The notes beneath the pieces are model-generated. The model saw only the letters and a program-made list of their open reading frames with translations. It ran no database searches and was not told the DNA's origin. The translations under genes were made by a program, and so were the position numbers. Below, in pieces: positions 56,571 through 64,000 of a DNA stretch of 64,000 nt (positions are counted from its first letter, which is position 1; each line of letters opens with the position of its first letter). This stretch comes from Bradyrhizobium sp. 1 (GTDB taxonomy: Bacteria; Pseudomonadota; Alphaproteobacteria; Rhizobiales; Xanthobacteraceae), in contig NZ_JADPJH010000020.1 in NCBI RefSeq assembly GCF_023073315.1, positions 78,479 to 142,478 on the forward strand. The letters run 5' to 3'.

Positions 56571-57247
56571 ACCCGCCCGCCCACCGGGAGCAGCGCGCCG
56601 GTGACGCCGCTTGCGGCATCGCTTACGAGGAACAGGATCACCTCGGCGAGTTCCTGCGGCGTCACCCATTTGGAAAAGTCCGCCTTCGGCATGTCGGCGC
56701 GATTGGCCCCTGTGTCGATGATCGAGGGCAGCACCGCGTTCACCGTGACCTTACCTTTCCACTCGCTCGCCAGCGCTTCGGTCAGGCGATGCACGCCGGC
56801 CTTCGACGCCGCATAGGGGCCCATGCCGGAGCCGGCCTGAAGCGCGCCCATGGCGCCGATATTGACGATGCGGCCGGCCTTGGACGCGGCGAGGTGCGGC
56901 AGCGCCGCGCGCGAGGCGTTGAGCGCGGTCAGCACGTTGAGCGCATACATTCGCTGCCATGTCTTGATGTCGCCGTCGCCGACGGTCTCGAAGGCGAAGC
57001 CGCCGGCGATGTTGATCAGCGCGTCGAGCCGGCCAAAGTGCTTCGCGGCGGTCTCGACCGCCGTTGTCGCCTGCGTCGCGTCGGACAGGTCGACGCCGCC
57101 GATCTCGATTCTTTCAGGCGTCGCCGACATCTGCGAGGGGGCGTGATCGATGCCGGCGATCCGTGCGCCGCGAGACTGCGCAGCCTCAGCGACCACCTTG
57201 CCCAGTGCGCCGAGCGCTCCGGTCACGACAATGACTTTTCCCTGCAC
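56567..57247 (-). CDS. SDR family oxidoreductase
   Basis: A short-chain dehydrogenase of 226 residues. The nucleotide-binding glycine motif is TGALGALG (a slightly unusual version of TGxxxGxG), the catalytic Tyr/Lys pair is YAASK, and the catalytic Ser sits upstream in the IGAMGALQAGS region (not ideal). NAD(P)-dependent, substrate unknown. Convergent with the GrlR-like gene and divergent from the SGNH gene. Confidence 0.88.
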   Translation of the reverse strand: MQGKVIVVTGALGALGKVVAEAAQSRGARIAGIDHAPSQMSATPERIEIGGVDLSDATQATTAVETAAKHFGRLDALINIAGGFAFETVGDGDIKTWQRMYALNVLTALNASRAALPHLAASKAGRIVNIGAMGALQAGSGMGPYAASKAGVHRLTEALASEWKGKVTVNAVLPSIIDTGANRADMPKADFSKWVTPQELAEVILFLVSDAASGVTGALLPVGGRV

Positions 57248-57365
57248 GAGACTCTCCGTCGTTTCACTTCGGGTTGACTATTGCGCGGGCTGAATTGGAC
57301 TTGCAATGGCGGCGGCTTCAAGGCTGAATGATTGCTACAACCTTGGATGGCGGGAGGGGGGCGAT

Positions 57366-58103
57366 ATGTCCGAAAGTCTGCCTGTCGTGGACATTCCCCA
57401 AGGCATCATCAAGCTTGAGCGCCCACTATCAAACTTCTTCGACGCGCTGCGTGGAGGAGGGCCGGTTCGCGTCGTGGCGATGGGATCGTCCTCGACGGCA
57501 GGGCGGGCTGACGTCGTGCCTTACCCCTATCGTCTCGAGATGTATCTGAGGCAGCACTACGCCGAACCTTTGCCGAATGTCCGGATCGACGTCTTGAATC
57601 GGGGCAGGGGTGGAGAGGAAGCTCCGAAAGAGTTCGATCGCTTCGATGCCGATATCTTTTGCGATAATCCGCCTCTCGTGCTTTGGCAGGTCGGCACCAA
57701 TGCCGTCTTTCGCAAGCAGGACTTCAATTTCAAGGAGGTCGTCGACAAGATTGCCGAGGGCGTGCGTCTACTTGCCAAGCATCCGATCGACGTCGTGTTG
57801 ATCGACCCGCAATATGTGACGGCCATGCTCCGTGATGACAAGGCGGAGCTTTCGGAAACGATGGTTTCGGAGATCCGAAAAATCGCCGATGAAGCGAAGA
57901 TCAGCGTGTTTCAGCGCTGGGCTCTGATGCGGCATTGGCACGTAAGCAACGAGGTGTCGTTCGAGCAACTGCTCGACCCCACGGATGGCGACAAGCTCCA
58001 TCAGAGCGACTGGAGCACGCTTCAGGTCTCCAAGGCGCTGTGCAAGGCGATCACGGACGCAACCACGGCGGCGGGATGGCTGGCGGCTGGGCAGAAATCC
58101 TGA
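57366..58103 (+). CDS. SGNH/GDSL-like hydrolase
   Basis: A 245-residue SGNH hydrolase-fold protein: the nucleophile block GSSSTAG, block III LWQVGTNA and a C-terminal DKLH that may supply Asp/His. There is no signal peptide. It has a GGGAGGGGGG-like ribosome site before ATG 57366. It is divergent from the SDR gene and adjacent to the phosphatase gene. Confidence 0.78.
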   Translation: MSESLPVVDIPQGIIKLERPLSNFFDALRGGGPVRVVAMGSSSTAGRADVVPYPYRLEMYLRQHYAEPLPNVRIDVLNRGRGGEEAPKEFDRFDADIFCDNPPLVLWQVGTNAVFRKQDFNFKEVVDKIAEGVRLLAKHPIDVVLIDPQYVTAMLRDDKAELSETMVSEIRKIADEAKISVFQRWALMRHWHVSNEVSFEQLLDPTDGDKLHQSDWSTLQVSKALCKAITDATTAAGWLAAGQKS

Positions 58104-58862
58104 TCACACCTGCAGATAACGCGCCTTCAGTGCGGTCTGCTCTGCAGTGCCGAGCTTGAGGCCGTCGCGCAAGTAGGTTTCGAGATCGCCGTATTCGCTA
58201 CTGACGGCCTCGAACGCCGCCGCGAGGTAAGAGGCCTCGACGTTGCCGATGGCATTGCGCACGTCCTCGGGTAGATCGATGGCGGCCGTCGCGTCGCGCT
58301 TGTAGTGCTGGTTGGTCAATAAATAGTCCTCGGCAATGACCTCGTCGGCCACGCCGAGCGCATGCAGGATCAGCGCGCCGGCAAAGCCGGTGCGGTCCTT
58401 GCCGGCGGTGCAATGGATCACGAGCGGCGCGCGGTCTTCCAGCAGATGGCCGAACAGCGCGCGAAAGCTGTGCGTGTTGTGGCGGACATAGTTGCGATAA
58501 GACTCGCGCATGAGCTCGAGCGCGACCGGTGCGGTCAGCCTGCCCCTGGCGAGCTCGGCGCGCAGCCCCGCCACGACTGTCGGTTCGATCGGCAGCGAGT
58601 GCACCGTGATCTCGTTCACCACGCAGACGCCGGCCGCGCGCTCCTCGACGCCGCGAAAATCGAATGCGCTTCGCACCCCGAGCGCGCGGACGATCTCGAT
58701 GTCGGCGGCGGTGAGCTGGCCGAGATGGTTGGATCGGAAGATGTGGCGCCAGCGCGTGGTGCGGCCGTCAGTTGTGGCGTAGCCGCCGAGATCGCGAAAA
58801 TTGCTGGCGCCTTGCAGGGCGAGATGACGGAGAGGGGAGGCTTGCACAGAGGAGTCTTGCAT
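58104..58862 (-). CDS. tyrosine/dual-specificity protein phosphatase
   Basis: A 252-residue Cys-based phosphatase with the active-site loop HCTAGKDRTG (CX5R). This type (PTP/DSP family, related to LipA and Tep1-like enzymes) dephosphorylates phosphotyrosine proteins or phosphoinositides. Its stop is adjacent to the SGNH gene and its start is 48 bases from the MliC start. Confidence 0.9.
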   Translation of the reverse strand: MQDSSVQASPLRHLALQGASNFRDLGGYATTDGRTTRWRHIFRSNHLGQLTAADIEIVRALGVRSAFDFRGVEERAAGVCVVNEITVHSLPIEPTVVAGLRAELARGRLTAPVALELMRESYRNYVRHNTHSFRALFGHLLEDRAPLVIHCTAGKDRTGFAGALILHALGVADEVIAEDYLLTNQHYKRDATAAIDLPEDVRNAIGNVEASYLAAAFEAVSSEYGDLETYLRDGLKLGTAEQTALKARYLQV

Positions 58863-58910
58863 CGGATCAGCTTTTGTTATGTTGCCGGTGGACTATTACA
58901 GGGGGCGATC

Positions 58911-59294
58911 ATGGACCGGCACAAGGCCATTGTTTTGGCGATCACCATGCTGGCGGGCGGAATTTTCGCTGCGCGGCAGGCCGATGCGCAGACGTTCCGG
59001 ACCTATCGCTGCGCCGATGGTACGCAGTTCATCGTCGGGTTTTATGACGAGGACCAGCGCGCTTTCCTCCAGATCGACGGCGAGCCTGCCACGCTTGCCA
59101 AGCGGCTGACGGTTTCCGGCGCGCGCTATTCGGGGGCGGGGATCACGCTGAGGATTCCCAAGAGCGGGGCCACTACGGTCAAGCATCTGAAGCGGCCGGT
59201 GAGGCCTGCGCAGCGGTCGACAAGCCCGGGCTCTAGCCGGAACGACAACACGAATCAAAAAGGGCCGAAACCTCGTTGTTTCGACCCTTTTTAG
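58911..59294 (+). CDS. MliC-type lysozyme inhibitor-like protein
   Basis: A 127-residue exported protein: signal MDRHKAIVLAITMLAGGIFAARQADA, then a MliC-like eight-stranded domain with FRTYRCADGTQFIVGFYDEDQRAFLQIDGE and TVSGARYSGAGITL. It could protect the cell wall against C-type lysozyme. The tail RPAQRSTSPGSSRNDNTNQKG and the stop itself run into a terminator hairpin, so the natural C-terminus may be shorter. Confidence 0.75.
   Translation: MDRHKAIVLAITMLAGGIFAARQADAQTFRTYRCADGTQFIVGFYDEDQRAFLQIDGEPATLAKRLTVSGARYSGAGITLRIPKSGATTVKHLKRPVRPAQRSTSPGSSRNDNTNQKGPKPRCFDPF
59257..59292 (+). terminator. terminator overlapping the MliC stop codon
   Basis: AAAAAGGGCCGAAAC (59257-59271) pairs with GTTTCGACCCTTTTT (59278-59292) with one mismatch and a 6-base loop. 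The UAG stop of the preceding frame shares the last base of the stem. Confidence 0.75.
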
Positions 59295-59346
59295 ATTGCC
59301 GCCCGGCGCATGTGGGAGCGCTGGGGTATCAAACCAAACGCAGGCA

Positions 59347-59550
59347 TCAGCGATCCCATTTCGGCTTGGCCTCATCGACGGCTTCCTGATGGTACCAGCT
59401 GCCGCTGCAGATCGTCTCGTTCACGGGGAGCGAGAGACGGTCAGCAGGAAGGCGGGTCTCACCGGAGTGGCGTCCTGCAAGAGCCGCGCGGCCCCCGACA
59501 GGGAATTGATAGATCGTTGCCGATCCCTGACTCAGTCCGTTGTTCATCAT
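59347..59550 (-). CDS. DUF2735-type small protein
   Basis: A 67-residue protein opening MMNNGLSQGSATIYQFPVGGRA and ending in a conserved SGSWYHQEAVDEAKPKWDR stretch. I recall this as the DUF2735 pattern that sits beside glnII in rhizobia. The internal ATG pair is chosen because GAGGAG precedes it; the upstream open frame is not. It is divergent from glnII. Nitrogen regulation is likely but the job is unknown. Confidence 0.75.
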   Translation of the reverse strand: MMNNGLSQGSATIYQFPVGGRAALAGRHSGETRLPADRLSLPVNETICSGSWYHQEAVDEAKPKWDR

Positions 59551-59983
59551 TGCGGTATCTCCTCGGGCCCAAGCGCTTGCCTCCATGGTGCGCCCGACTC
59601 GTTGGCTTGTGGTTACTGGAGTCCCCATATCGGCGCCGCACTCCGAAATGCAAAGTGCTGAAAAGGAAATCAGGCTCAGCTCATTTTGTAGGCAGAGAGC
59701 CGTCTGCATTCTCCAAGGCACCACGTTGATGACTAACGCTTGGGCCATTGCGAAGGTTGCGGGCGGGGGCTCCTGACTTTGCAAAAATTGCCGCACGTTG
59801 ATGCGCGTTTCATCGGCAACCTCTGGCAATGCACCATCTGCTCCAGAATCATGCGTTTTACGCGGGATTTTTGCAGTGCAGCTTCACGAGAAGGTGCGCT
59901 TCTATGACGCACGCTGCCGTGGACGGTTTAGCAACAGCGGGAGGCCCGGGTCGCGGTGGATAACCTCCCGCGCTGCGGCCTTT

Positions 59984-59998
59984 TGGCACGTAAAATGC
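59984..59998 (+). promoter_or_regulatory. sigma-54 promoter of glnII
   Basis: TGGCACG-TAAA-ATGC, with GG at 59985-59986 and GC at 59997-59998 exactly 10 bases apart, matches the -24/-12 sigma-54 consensus well (only the -13 T differs). Known biology: B. japonicum glnII is under NtrC/sigma-54 control. A half-site TGCACC at 59830-59835 is the only NtrC-like match I see upstream. Confidence 0.85.
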
Positions 59999-60036
59999 TT
60001 GGAAAGGGTCGGCCGATAGTGGCCGGGTAAACAATC

Positions 60037-60060
60037 GTGCGGGGGCCCCCGGGCCCCCAC
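60037..60060 (+). other. strong GC hairpin in the glnII leader
   Basis: GTG(C)GGGGGCCC at 60037-60048 pairs with GGGCCCCCAC at 60051-60060 with one bulged base, a stem of about ten G:C pairs. It lies 40-90 bases after the sigma-54 promoter and 28 bases before the ATG, so it is inside the mRNA leader. No U-run follows, so it is not a plain terminator. Confidence 0.7.
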
Positions 60061-60087
60061 CTTTCGCATCATCTACAGAGAGGCTCA

Positions 60088-61122
60088 ATGACCAAGTATA
60101 AGCTCGAGTACATCTGGCTCGACGGATATACGCCGACTCCGAACTTGCGCGGCAAAACCCAGATCAAGGAATTCGCGTCGTTCCCGACGCTCGAGCAGCT
60201 TCCGCTCTGGGGCTTTGATGGCTCCTCCACCCAGCAGGCCGAAGGCCACAGCTCGGATTGCGTGCTGAAGCCGGTCGCCGTCTATCCGGACGCCGCGCGG
60301 GAGAACGGTGCGCTGGTGATGTGCGAAGTCATGATGCCCGATGGCAAGACCCCGCACTCCACCAACAAGCGCGCGACCATCCTCGACGATGCCGGCGCCT
60401 GGTTCGGCTTCGAGCAGGAATACTTCTTCTACAAGGACGGCCGTCCGCTCGGCTTCCCGGAGGCTGGCTATCCGGCGCCGCAGGGCCCGTACTACACCGG
60501 CGTGGGTTATTCGAATGTCGGCGCGGTCGCGCGTGAGATCGTCGAGAAGCATCTCAATCTCTGCCTCGCCGCCGGCATCAACCACGAAGGCATCAACGCC
60601 GAAGTGGCGAAGGGCCAGTGGGAATTCCAGATCTTCGGCAAGGGCTCCAAAAAGGCCGCTGACGAAATGTGGATCGCTCGCTACCTGATGCAGCGGCTCA
60701 CCGAGAGCTACGGCATCGACATCGAGTATCACTGCAAGCCGCTCGGCGACACCGACTGGAACGGCTCCGGCATGCACGCCAACTTCTCGACCGAGTACAT
60801 GCGCACGGTCGGCGGCAAGGAGTATTTCGAGGCGCTGATGGCGGCCTTCGACAAGAACATCATGGACCACATCGCCGTCTACGGCCCGGACAACGACAAG
60901 CGTCTGACCGGCAAGCACGAGACCGCGCCGTGGAACAAGTTCAGCTACGGCATTGCCGATCGCGGCGCTTCGATCCGCGTTCCGCACTCCTTTGCCAACA
61001 ACGGCTACAAGGGCTATCTGGAAGACCGCCGTCCGAACTCGCAGGGCGACCCATACCAGATCGCTTCGCAGATCCTGAAGACGATCGCGTCCGTGCCGAC
61101 CGAACAGAAGGCGGTCGCCTAA
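60088..61122 (+). CDS. glnII: glutamine synthetase II
   Basis: Eukaryotic-type (GSII) glutamine synthetase, 344 residues, that makes glutamine from glutamate and ammonia with ATP. The beta-Grasp region (LEYIWLDGYTPTPNLRGKTQI), the WGFDGSSTQQAEG substrate loop and the Glu-rich active-site segment EQEYFFYKDGRP are present. GSII is typical of rhizobia. ATG 60088 is preferred over the upstream frame opening. Sigma-54 promoter upstream; strong terminator downstream. Confidence 0.97.
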   Translation: MTKYKLEYIWLDGYTPTPNLRGKTQIKEFASFPTLEQLPLWGFDGSSTQQAEGHSSDCVLKPVAVYPDAARENGALVMCEVMMPDGKTPHSTNKRATILDDAGAWFGFEQEYFFYKDGRPLGFPEAGYPAPQGPYYTGVGYSNVGAVAREIVEKHLNLCLAAGINHEGINAEVAKGQWEFQIFGKGSKKAADEMWIARYLMQRLTESYGIDIEYHCKPLGDTDWNGSGMHANFSTEYMRTVGGKEYFEALMAAFDKNIMDHIAVYGPDNDKRLTGKHETAPWNKFSYGIADRGASIRVPHSFANNGYKGYLEDRRPNSQGDPYQIASQILKTIASVPTEQKAVA

Positions 61123-61166
61123 GATCCTCCCGGCCCGGGCTAGGGGGCTGGCCCGGGTTGGCATTC

Positions 61167-61204
61167 AATCCGCCGGAGCCGAAAGGCTCCGGCGGATTTT
61201 TGCA
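61167..61204 (+). terminator. glnII terminator
   Basis: A perfect 14-bp stem AATCCGCCGGAGCC (61167-61180) / GGCTCCGGCGGATT (61185-61198) with a GAAA tetraloop and a following T-run. It ends the glnII transcript. Confidence 0.92.
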
Positions 61205-61293
61205 TTCTGATGACAGCCATTGTTGTGGGTCTGCCGGCCATGCCGGCTTGCAGTCTGTCCATCGCCGGCCAAACCGGGATAGAGTGCTCTCCG

Positions 61294-62022
61294 ATGCGCG
61301 CGGGGCCGGGGACACGGCTGGTGTTTGAAGGCTTCTACAAGACGAGATTTCAGCTCGGCGACGCCGTCGGCCGGAGCGTGATGCATGTCGGCAATGGCAA
61401 GATGCTGGGGGGCAATTCGGCCTTCGCCCATATCGGCACCTATGAGAGAACCGAAGTCGGCGTCGACATCGTCATCAAGACCGTGCGCCACAACCCCGAC
61501 CCGACCTACCGTGCCATGGCGGGCACCGACGATGCGACCCTGCTCGCAAAGGGCTGGCCTGACGGCGATCTCTATCGCTTGAAGGGCGAGCTCAGGGAGC
61601 TGCCCGGCGTGCCGTTCCAGTCGGTGATGACGCCGATCACGGAAGGCGAGGTGCCGATCGCGGGCAGTGTCGGCGAGGGCGGCATTGCCGACGGTCTTTA
61701 CTCGGTTCACCTGCGCATGCTCGACGGCGTCGATGGCGGCCTGACCGGCGTGATGCTGCTCAACCGGGGCCGCATCCTTGGCGGCGACGCCTCGTTCTAC
61801 TATCTCGGCAGCTACACCGCCGCGAACGGCCGCTGGAAGGGCCAGATCCTCAATCAGGAGCACACGCCGGCCAAGGACGATCCGATCTTCGGCGGCCACG
61901 AGGTCGGCATCGGCTTCTCCGGCAGCTATGACGCGGAACAGGCGGTGCTGGACGCAACGGCGCTCGCCGGCAAGCGCAGCCTGCGCTTGACCGCCGCGCT
62001 CAAGCTGATGCACAGCGCCTGA
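61294..62022 (+). CDS. tandem GrlR-like protein
   Basis: A protein of 242 residues (or 270 from an ATG at 61210) with two GrlR-like units. The first starts FEGFYKTRFQLGD with MLGGNSAFAHIGTY; the second starts LYSVHLRMLDGVDGG with ILGGDASFYYLGSY and GFSGSYDAE, which closely matches the single-domain protein at 56223. Between them, DGDLYRLKGELRELPG may be a linker. The start is uncertain because the terminator of glnII is immediately upstream. Confidence 0.78.
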   Translation: MRAGPGTRLVFEGFYKTRFQLGDAVGRSVMHVGNGKMLGGNSAFAHIGTYERTEVGVDIVIKTVRHNPDPTYRAMAGTDDATLLAKGWPDGDLYRLKGELRELPGVPFQSVMTPITEGEVPIAGSVGEGGIADGLYSVHLRMLDGVDGGLTGVMLLNRGRILGGDASFYYLGSYTAANGRWKGQILNQEHTPAKDDPIFGGHEVGIGFSGSYDAEQAVLDATALAGKRSLRLTAALKLMHSA

Positions 62023-62041
62023 TCGATATCCGGGAAGACAC

Positions 62042-62728
62042 ATGACAAGCACCATTCGCATGCTCTCGACGCTCGGCCTGATGGGGGCGATGCGCAGCCT
62101 GTCCACCGCCTTCGAGACCGCGAGCGGCATTCACGTCGATGCCGACTTCGCGCCGACCCTGGCGCTGCTCAAGCGCCTGCGCGACGGCGAGGCGGCCGAT
62201 CTCGTGATCCTGACGCGCGAGGGGCTCGACGAGATGATCGGCGAGGGCCGCGTGATCGCCGGCACCGCAGCCGATCTGGCGCGCTCCTTCGTCGGCATCG
62301 CCGTGCGGGCAGGGCAGCCGCATCCCGATATCGCCAGCGAAGCCGCGCTGCGCAAGACGGTGCTTGCGGCGCGGTCAGTCGCTTATTCGCGGCTGGGCGC
62401 GAGCGGCGTGTATTTCGCCCAGTTGATCGTGCGGATGGGGATCGCGGATGAGATCAACGCCAAGGCGACCATCGTCGAGCAAGGTTTTACCGCGGAGCGG
62501 CTCGTCAGCGGCGAGGCTGATCTGGCCGTACAGCAGATCAGCGAGCTGAAGCAGGTCGCGGGCATCGAGGTCGTCGGCCCGGTCCCGCACGATTTGCAGA
62601 CACCGGCCGTGTTCTCCGCCGGCCGCATGGCCAATGCGAACAATGCCGAAGCCGCCGACCGGCTGCTGCGCTATCTGGCATCGCCCGAGGTCGTGCCGGT
62701 GCTGCGCCAATCGGGACTCGAGCCTTGA
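62042..62728 (+). CDS. ModA-like substrate-binding domain protein, no signal peptide
   Basis: A 228-residue protein of the molybdate/phosphate-type binding fold (TSTIRMLSTLGLMGAMRSL opening, ADLVILTREGLDEMIGEGRV, SRLGASGVYFAQLI, EADLAVQQISEL). No export signal, so it may be cytosolic or start further upstream. It follows the tandem GrlR-like gene by 19 bases and precedes the Sel1 gene by 32 bases; it may share their transcript. Confidence 0.82.
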   Translation: MTSTIRMLSTLGLMGAMRSLSTAFETASGIHVDADFAPTLALLKRLRDGEAADLVILTREGLDEMIGEGRVIAGTAADLARSFVGIAVRAGQPHPDIASEAALRKTVLAARSVAYSRLGASGVYFAQLIVRMGIADEINAKATIVEQGFTAERLVSGEADLAVQQISELKQVAGIEVVGPVPHDLQTPAVFSAGRMANANNAEAADRLLRYLASPEVVPVLRQSGLEP

Positions 62729-62760
62729 AATCGCCGGCACGCGGACGCAACGTGGTGTCC

Positions 62761-63582
62761 ATGCGAACTTATCTCCTTGCCATCATTTTCGCGCTCGCCG
62801 CGCCCCTGGCTGCACATGCGCAATCGGCCGACCTCGTCCTGTGCGACCGGGTCGCCGCCGATCCCAGCGATCCCGACAAGCCGGCCGATGTGAAGGGCGT
62901 GAGCGAGATCGCTTCCTCAGACGTTGCGACCGCCATCAAGTTCTGCAAGCAGGCGGCACCATCGTCGCGGCGCGCGATGTTCGCGCTCGGGCGCGCCTAT
63001 GCAGCCAACCGGCAGACGGCGGAGGCGATTGCCGCCTGGCGCAAGGCGGCCGACAAGGGATCAAGCGCGGCCATGGTCGAGCTCGGCGTGCTCTACGGCA
63101 CCGGCTCCGGCGTTGCGAAGGACGAGGCGCAGGCGCGCAAATTGTTCGAGAAGGCGGCGCAGGCAGGCAATCCCCGCGGCGTCAGCAACCTTGCCGCCGT
63201 CGGCGGTGCAGGTGGTGCGGTTCCGGCCGATCCCGCGCAGGCCCGCGCGCTGCTGAGCAAGTCCGCCGAAACCAACGCGGAGGCGCAGTACCAGCTCGGC
63301 CTGATGCTGTCCGAAGGTACGGGCGGCGCGAAGGACGACGTTGCGGCGCGGGCGCTGTTCGAGAAGGCGGCGGCACAAAACCATTCCGGCGCGCTGGAGC
63401 GGATGGGTGCCTTCGCGCAGGAAGGCCGCGGCGGTGCGAAGGACAAGGACGCCGCAAAGGCCTATTACGAGCGCGCTTCAGCGCTCGGCGACGAGGACGC
63501 CAAGGCGGCGCTGGAGCGGCTGCGCTGTCCCTATGCGATCAAGGACAAGCAGGGCAAGCTCGTCACCACGCTGTGCTTCTGA
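62761..63582 (+). CDS. Sel1-repeat protein
   Basis: An exported 273-residue protein with a signal (MRTYLLAIIFALAAPLAAHAQ) and a run of Sel1-like repeats (for example AMVELGVLYGTGSGVAKDEAQARKLFEKAA and AQYQLGLMLSEGTGGAKDD), an alpha-solenoid scaffold. Such proteins mediate protein contacts in signalling or envelope complexes. An alternative upstream TTG at 62725 overlaps the stop of the binding-protein gene. Confidence 0.88.
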   Translation: MRTYLLAIIFALAAPLAAHAQSADLVLCDRVAADPSDPDKPADVKGVSEIASSDVATAIKFCKQAAPSSRRAMFALGRAYAANRQTAEAIAAWRKAADKGSSAAMVELGVLYGTGSGVAKDEAQARKLFEKAAQAGNPRGVSNLAAVGGAGGAVPADPAQARALLSKSAETNAEAQYQLGLMLSEGTGGAKDDVAARALFEKAAAQNHSGALERMGAFAQEGRGGAKDKDAAKAYYERASALGDEDAKAALERLRCPYAIKDKQGKLVTTLCF

Positions 63583-63656
63583 TCCCCGGCGGAGAAACGC
63601 GGAACGGATCGCGTGCCGAGCGGGTTGAATCCGAAAGCATGACAGGAGGCGCAACC

Positions 63657-63806
63657 ATGATCCGCAAGCTCGCATCCGGCGAATACCGTCTCTATTCGCG
63701 CAAGGTGAATCCCAAGACCGGCAAGCGCCGCAACCTCGGTACCTTCAGAAGCCGTGCGGCGGCGGAGAAGCACGAGCGCGAGGTGCAATATTTCAAGCGC
63801 CACTGA
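63657..63806 (+). CDS. small basic protein (49 residues)
   Basis: A very basic protein, MIRKLASGEYRLYSRKVNPKTG then KRRNLGTFRSRAAAEKHER and ending YFKRH; it looks like a ribosome- or nucleic-acid-associated small protein. AGGAGG precedes ATG 63657 at good spacing. I recall near-identical proteins across Bradyrhizobium. Confidence 0.8.
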   Translation: MIRKLASGEYRLYSRKVNPKTGKRRNLGTFRSRAAAEKHEREVQYFKRH

Positions 63807-63846
63807 CGCATGAGCAAGGCGGTCCGGGACCGGCCAAAGCAAAAAG

Positions 63847-63867
63847 CTCGAAAACAACCCCATGCAC
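63847..63867. repeat. 21-bp dispersed motif, copy 2
   Basis: CTCGAAAACAACCCCATGCAC again, followed by CGTAGCC. It is the same as 30259-30279 and lies in the final intergenic stretch, where I see no gene up to position 64000. Confidence 0.85.
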
Positions 63868-64000
63868 CGTAGCCAAGTCGTTGAAATCGCTGGGGCGCCG
63901 AAATCACTTGTCGGTTGAGATCGTTAATTTCTGATTTAGCGAAAAATGTCTTGCCCCGTCGAGGCTGAGCAAGAATTGGTCGTTGGCGGCCTTAGGCGAT

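Noticed and set aside
59830..59835. TGCACC as a full NtrC site for glnII
   Set aside because: Only one half-site, no partner GGTGCA at the right spacing; kept as a weak hint only.

Overview
The window is high-GC chromosomal DNA of a Bradyrhizobium-type alphaproteobacterium (Nitrobacteraceae). The evidence is the eukaryotic-type glutamine synthetase II gene with a sigma-54 promoter and a DUF2735 neighbour, the hda/ppk/ppx/purMN gene order, several dispersed palindromic repeats of a kind I associate with Bradyrhizobium, and many small secreted proteins typical of the genus. I see no phage, insertion sequence, CRISPR array, rRNA or tRNA. The species call is inference from gene content and style, not from a search.

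Layout. 1-10.8 kb: lptF-lptG (lptG runs off the left edge), then pepA-holC (translationally coupled), a lipoprotein, an ABC_sub_bind-type substrate-binding protein whose leader is a TTGGGG repeat, an ABC-F ATPase, small proteins, ndk and a TerC-family membrane protein. 10.8-18.1 kb: polyphosphate and replication-control block on the minus strand (pgsA-like, hda-like, ppk, ppx), divergent from purM-purN, then cspA. 18.4-24.3 kb: an autotransporter-like outer-membrane protein, a LysR/GNAT/GNAT/isochorismatase-like cluster, and a class III aminotransferase. 24.5-34 kb: RNase D, a UgpABE-like sugar-phosphate ABC transporter lacking its ATPase but coupled to a metallophosphoesterase, SelO, and aspS. 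34-47 kb: an AsmA-like protein, malic enzyme (maeB), DoxX, DHFR-like protein, polysaccharide deacetylase, glutathione peroxidase, a two-part L,D-transpeptidase, CreA and small secreted proteins. 45.6-54.6 kb: a MocR regulator divergent from a PNPOx-family protein, an M20 peptidase, a kynurenine-pathway operon (hydrolase, TDO, kynureninase), a BtuF-like protein, a thioesterase and a GNAT. 54.6-64 kb: small conserved proteins, a DUF2161 nuclease-like protein, two GrlR-like proteins (one single, one tandem), SDR, SGNH hydrolase, tyrosine phosphatase, MliC, DUF2735/glnII, a ModA-like binding protein, a Sel1 protein and a 49-residue basic protein.

Most genes are housekeeping. The parts most worth a second look are the LysR-GNAT-GNAT-pseudo-isochorismatase cluster (19.7-22.8 kb), the TTGGGG/G-quadruplex ribosome-binding region at 5.45 kb, the tandem GrlR-fold protein at 61.2 kb, the glnII leader with its GC hairpin, and the L,D-transpeptidase with a degenerate second catalytic half. 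Nothing here is a clear defence island or secondary-metabolite cluster.
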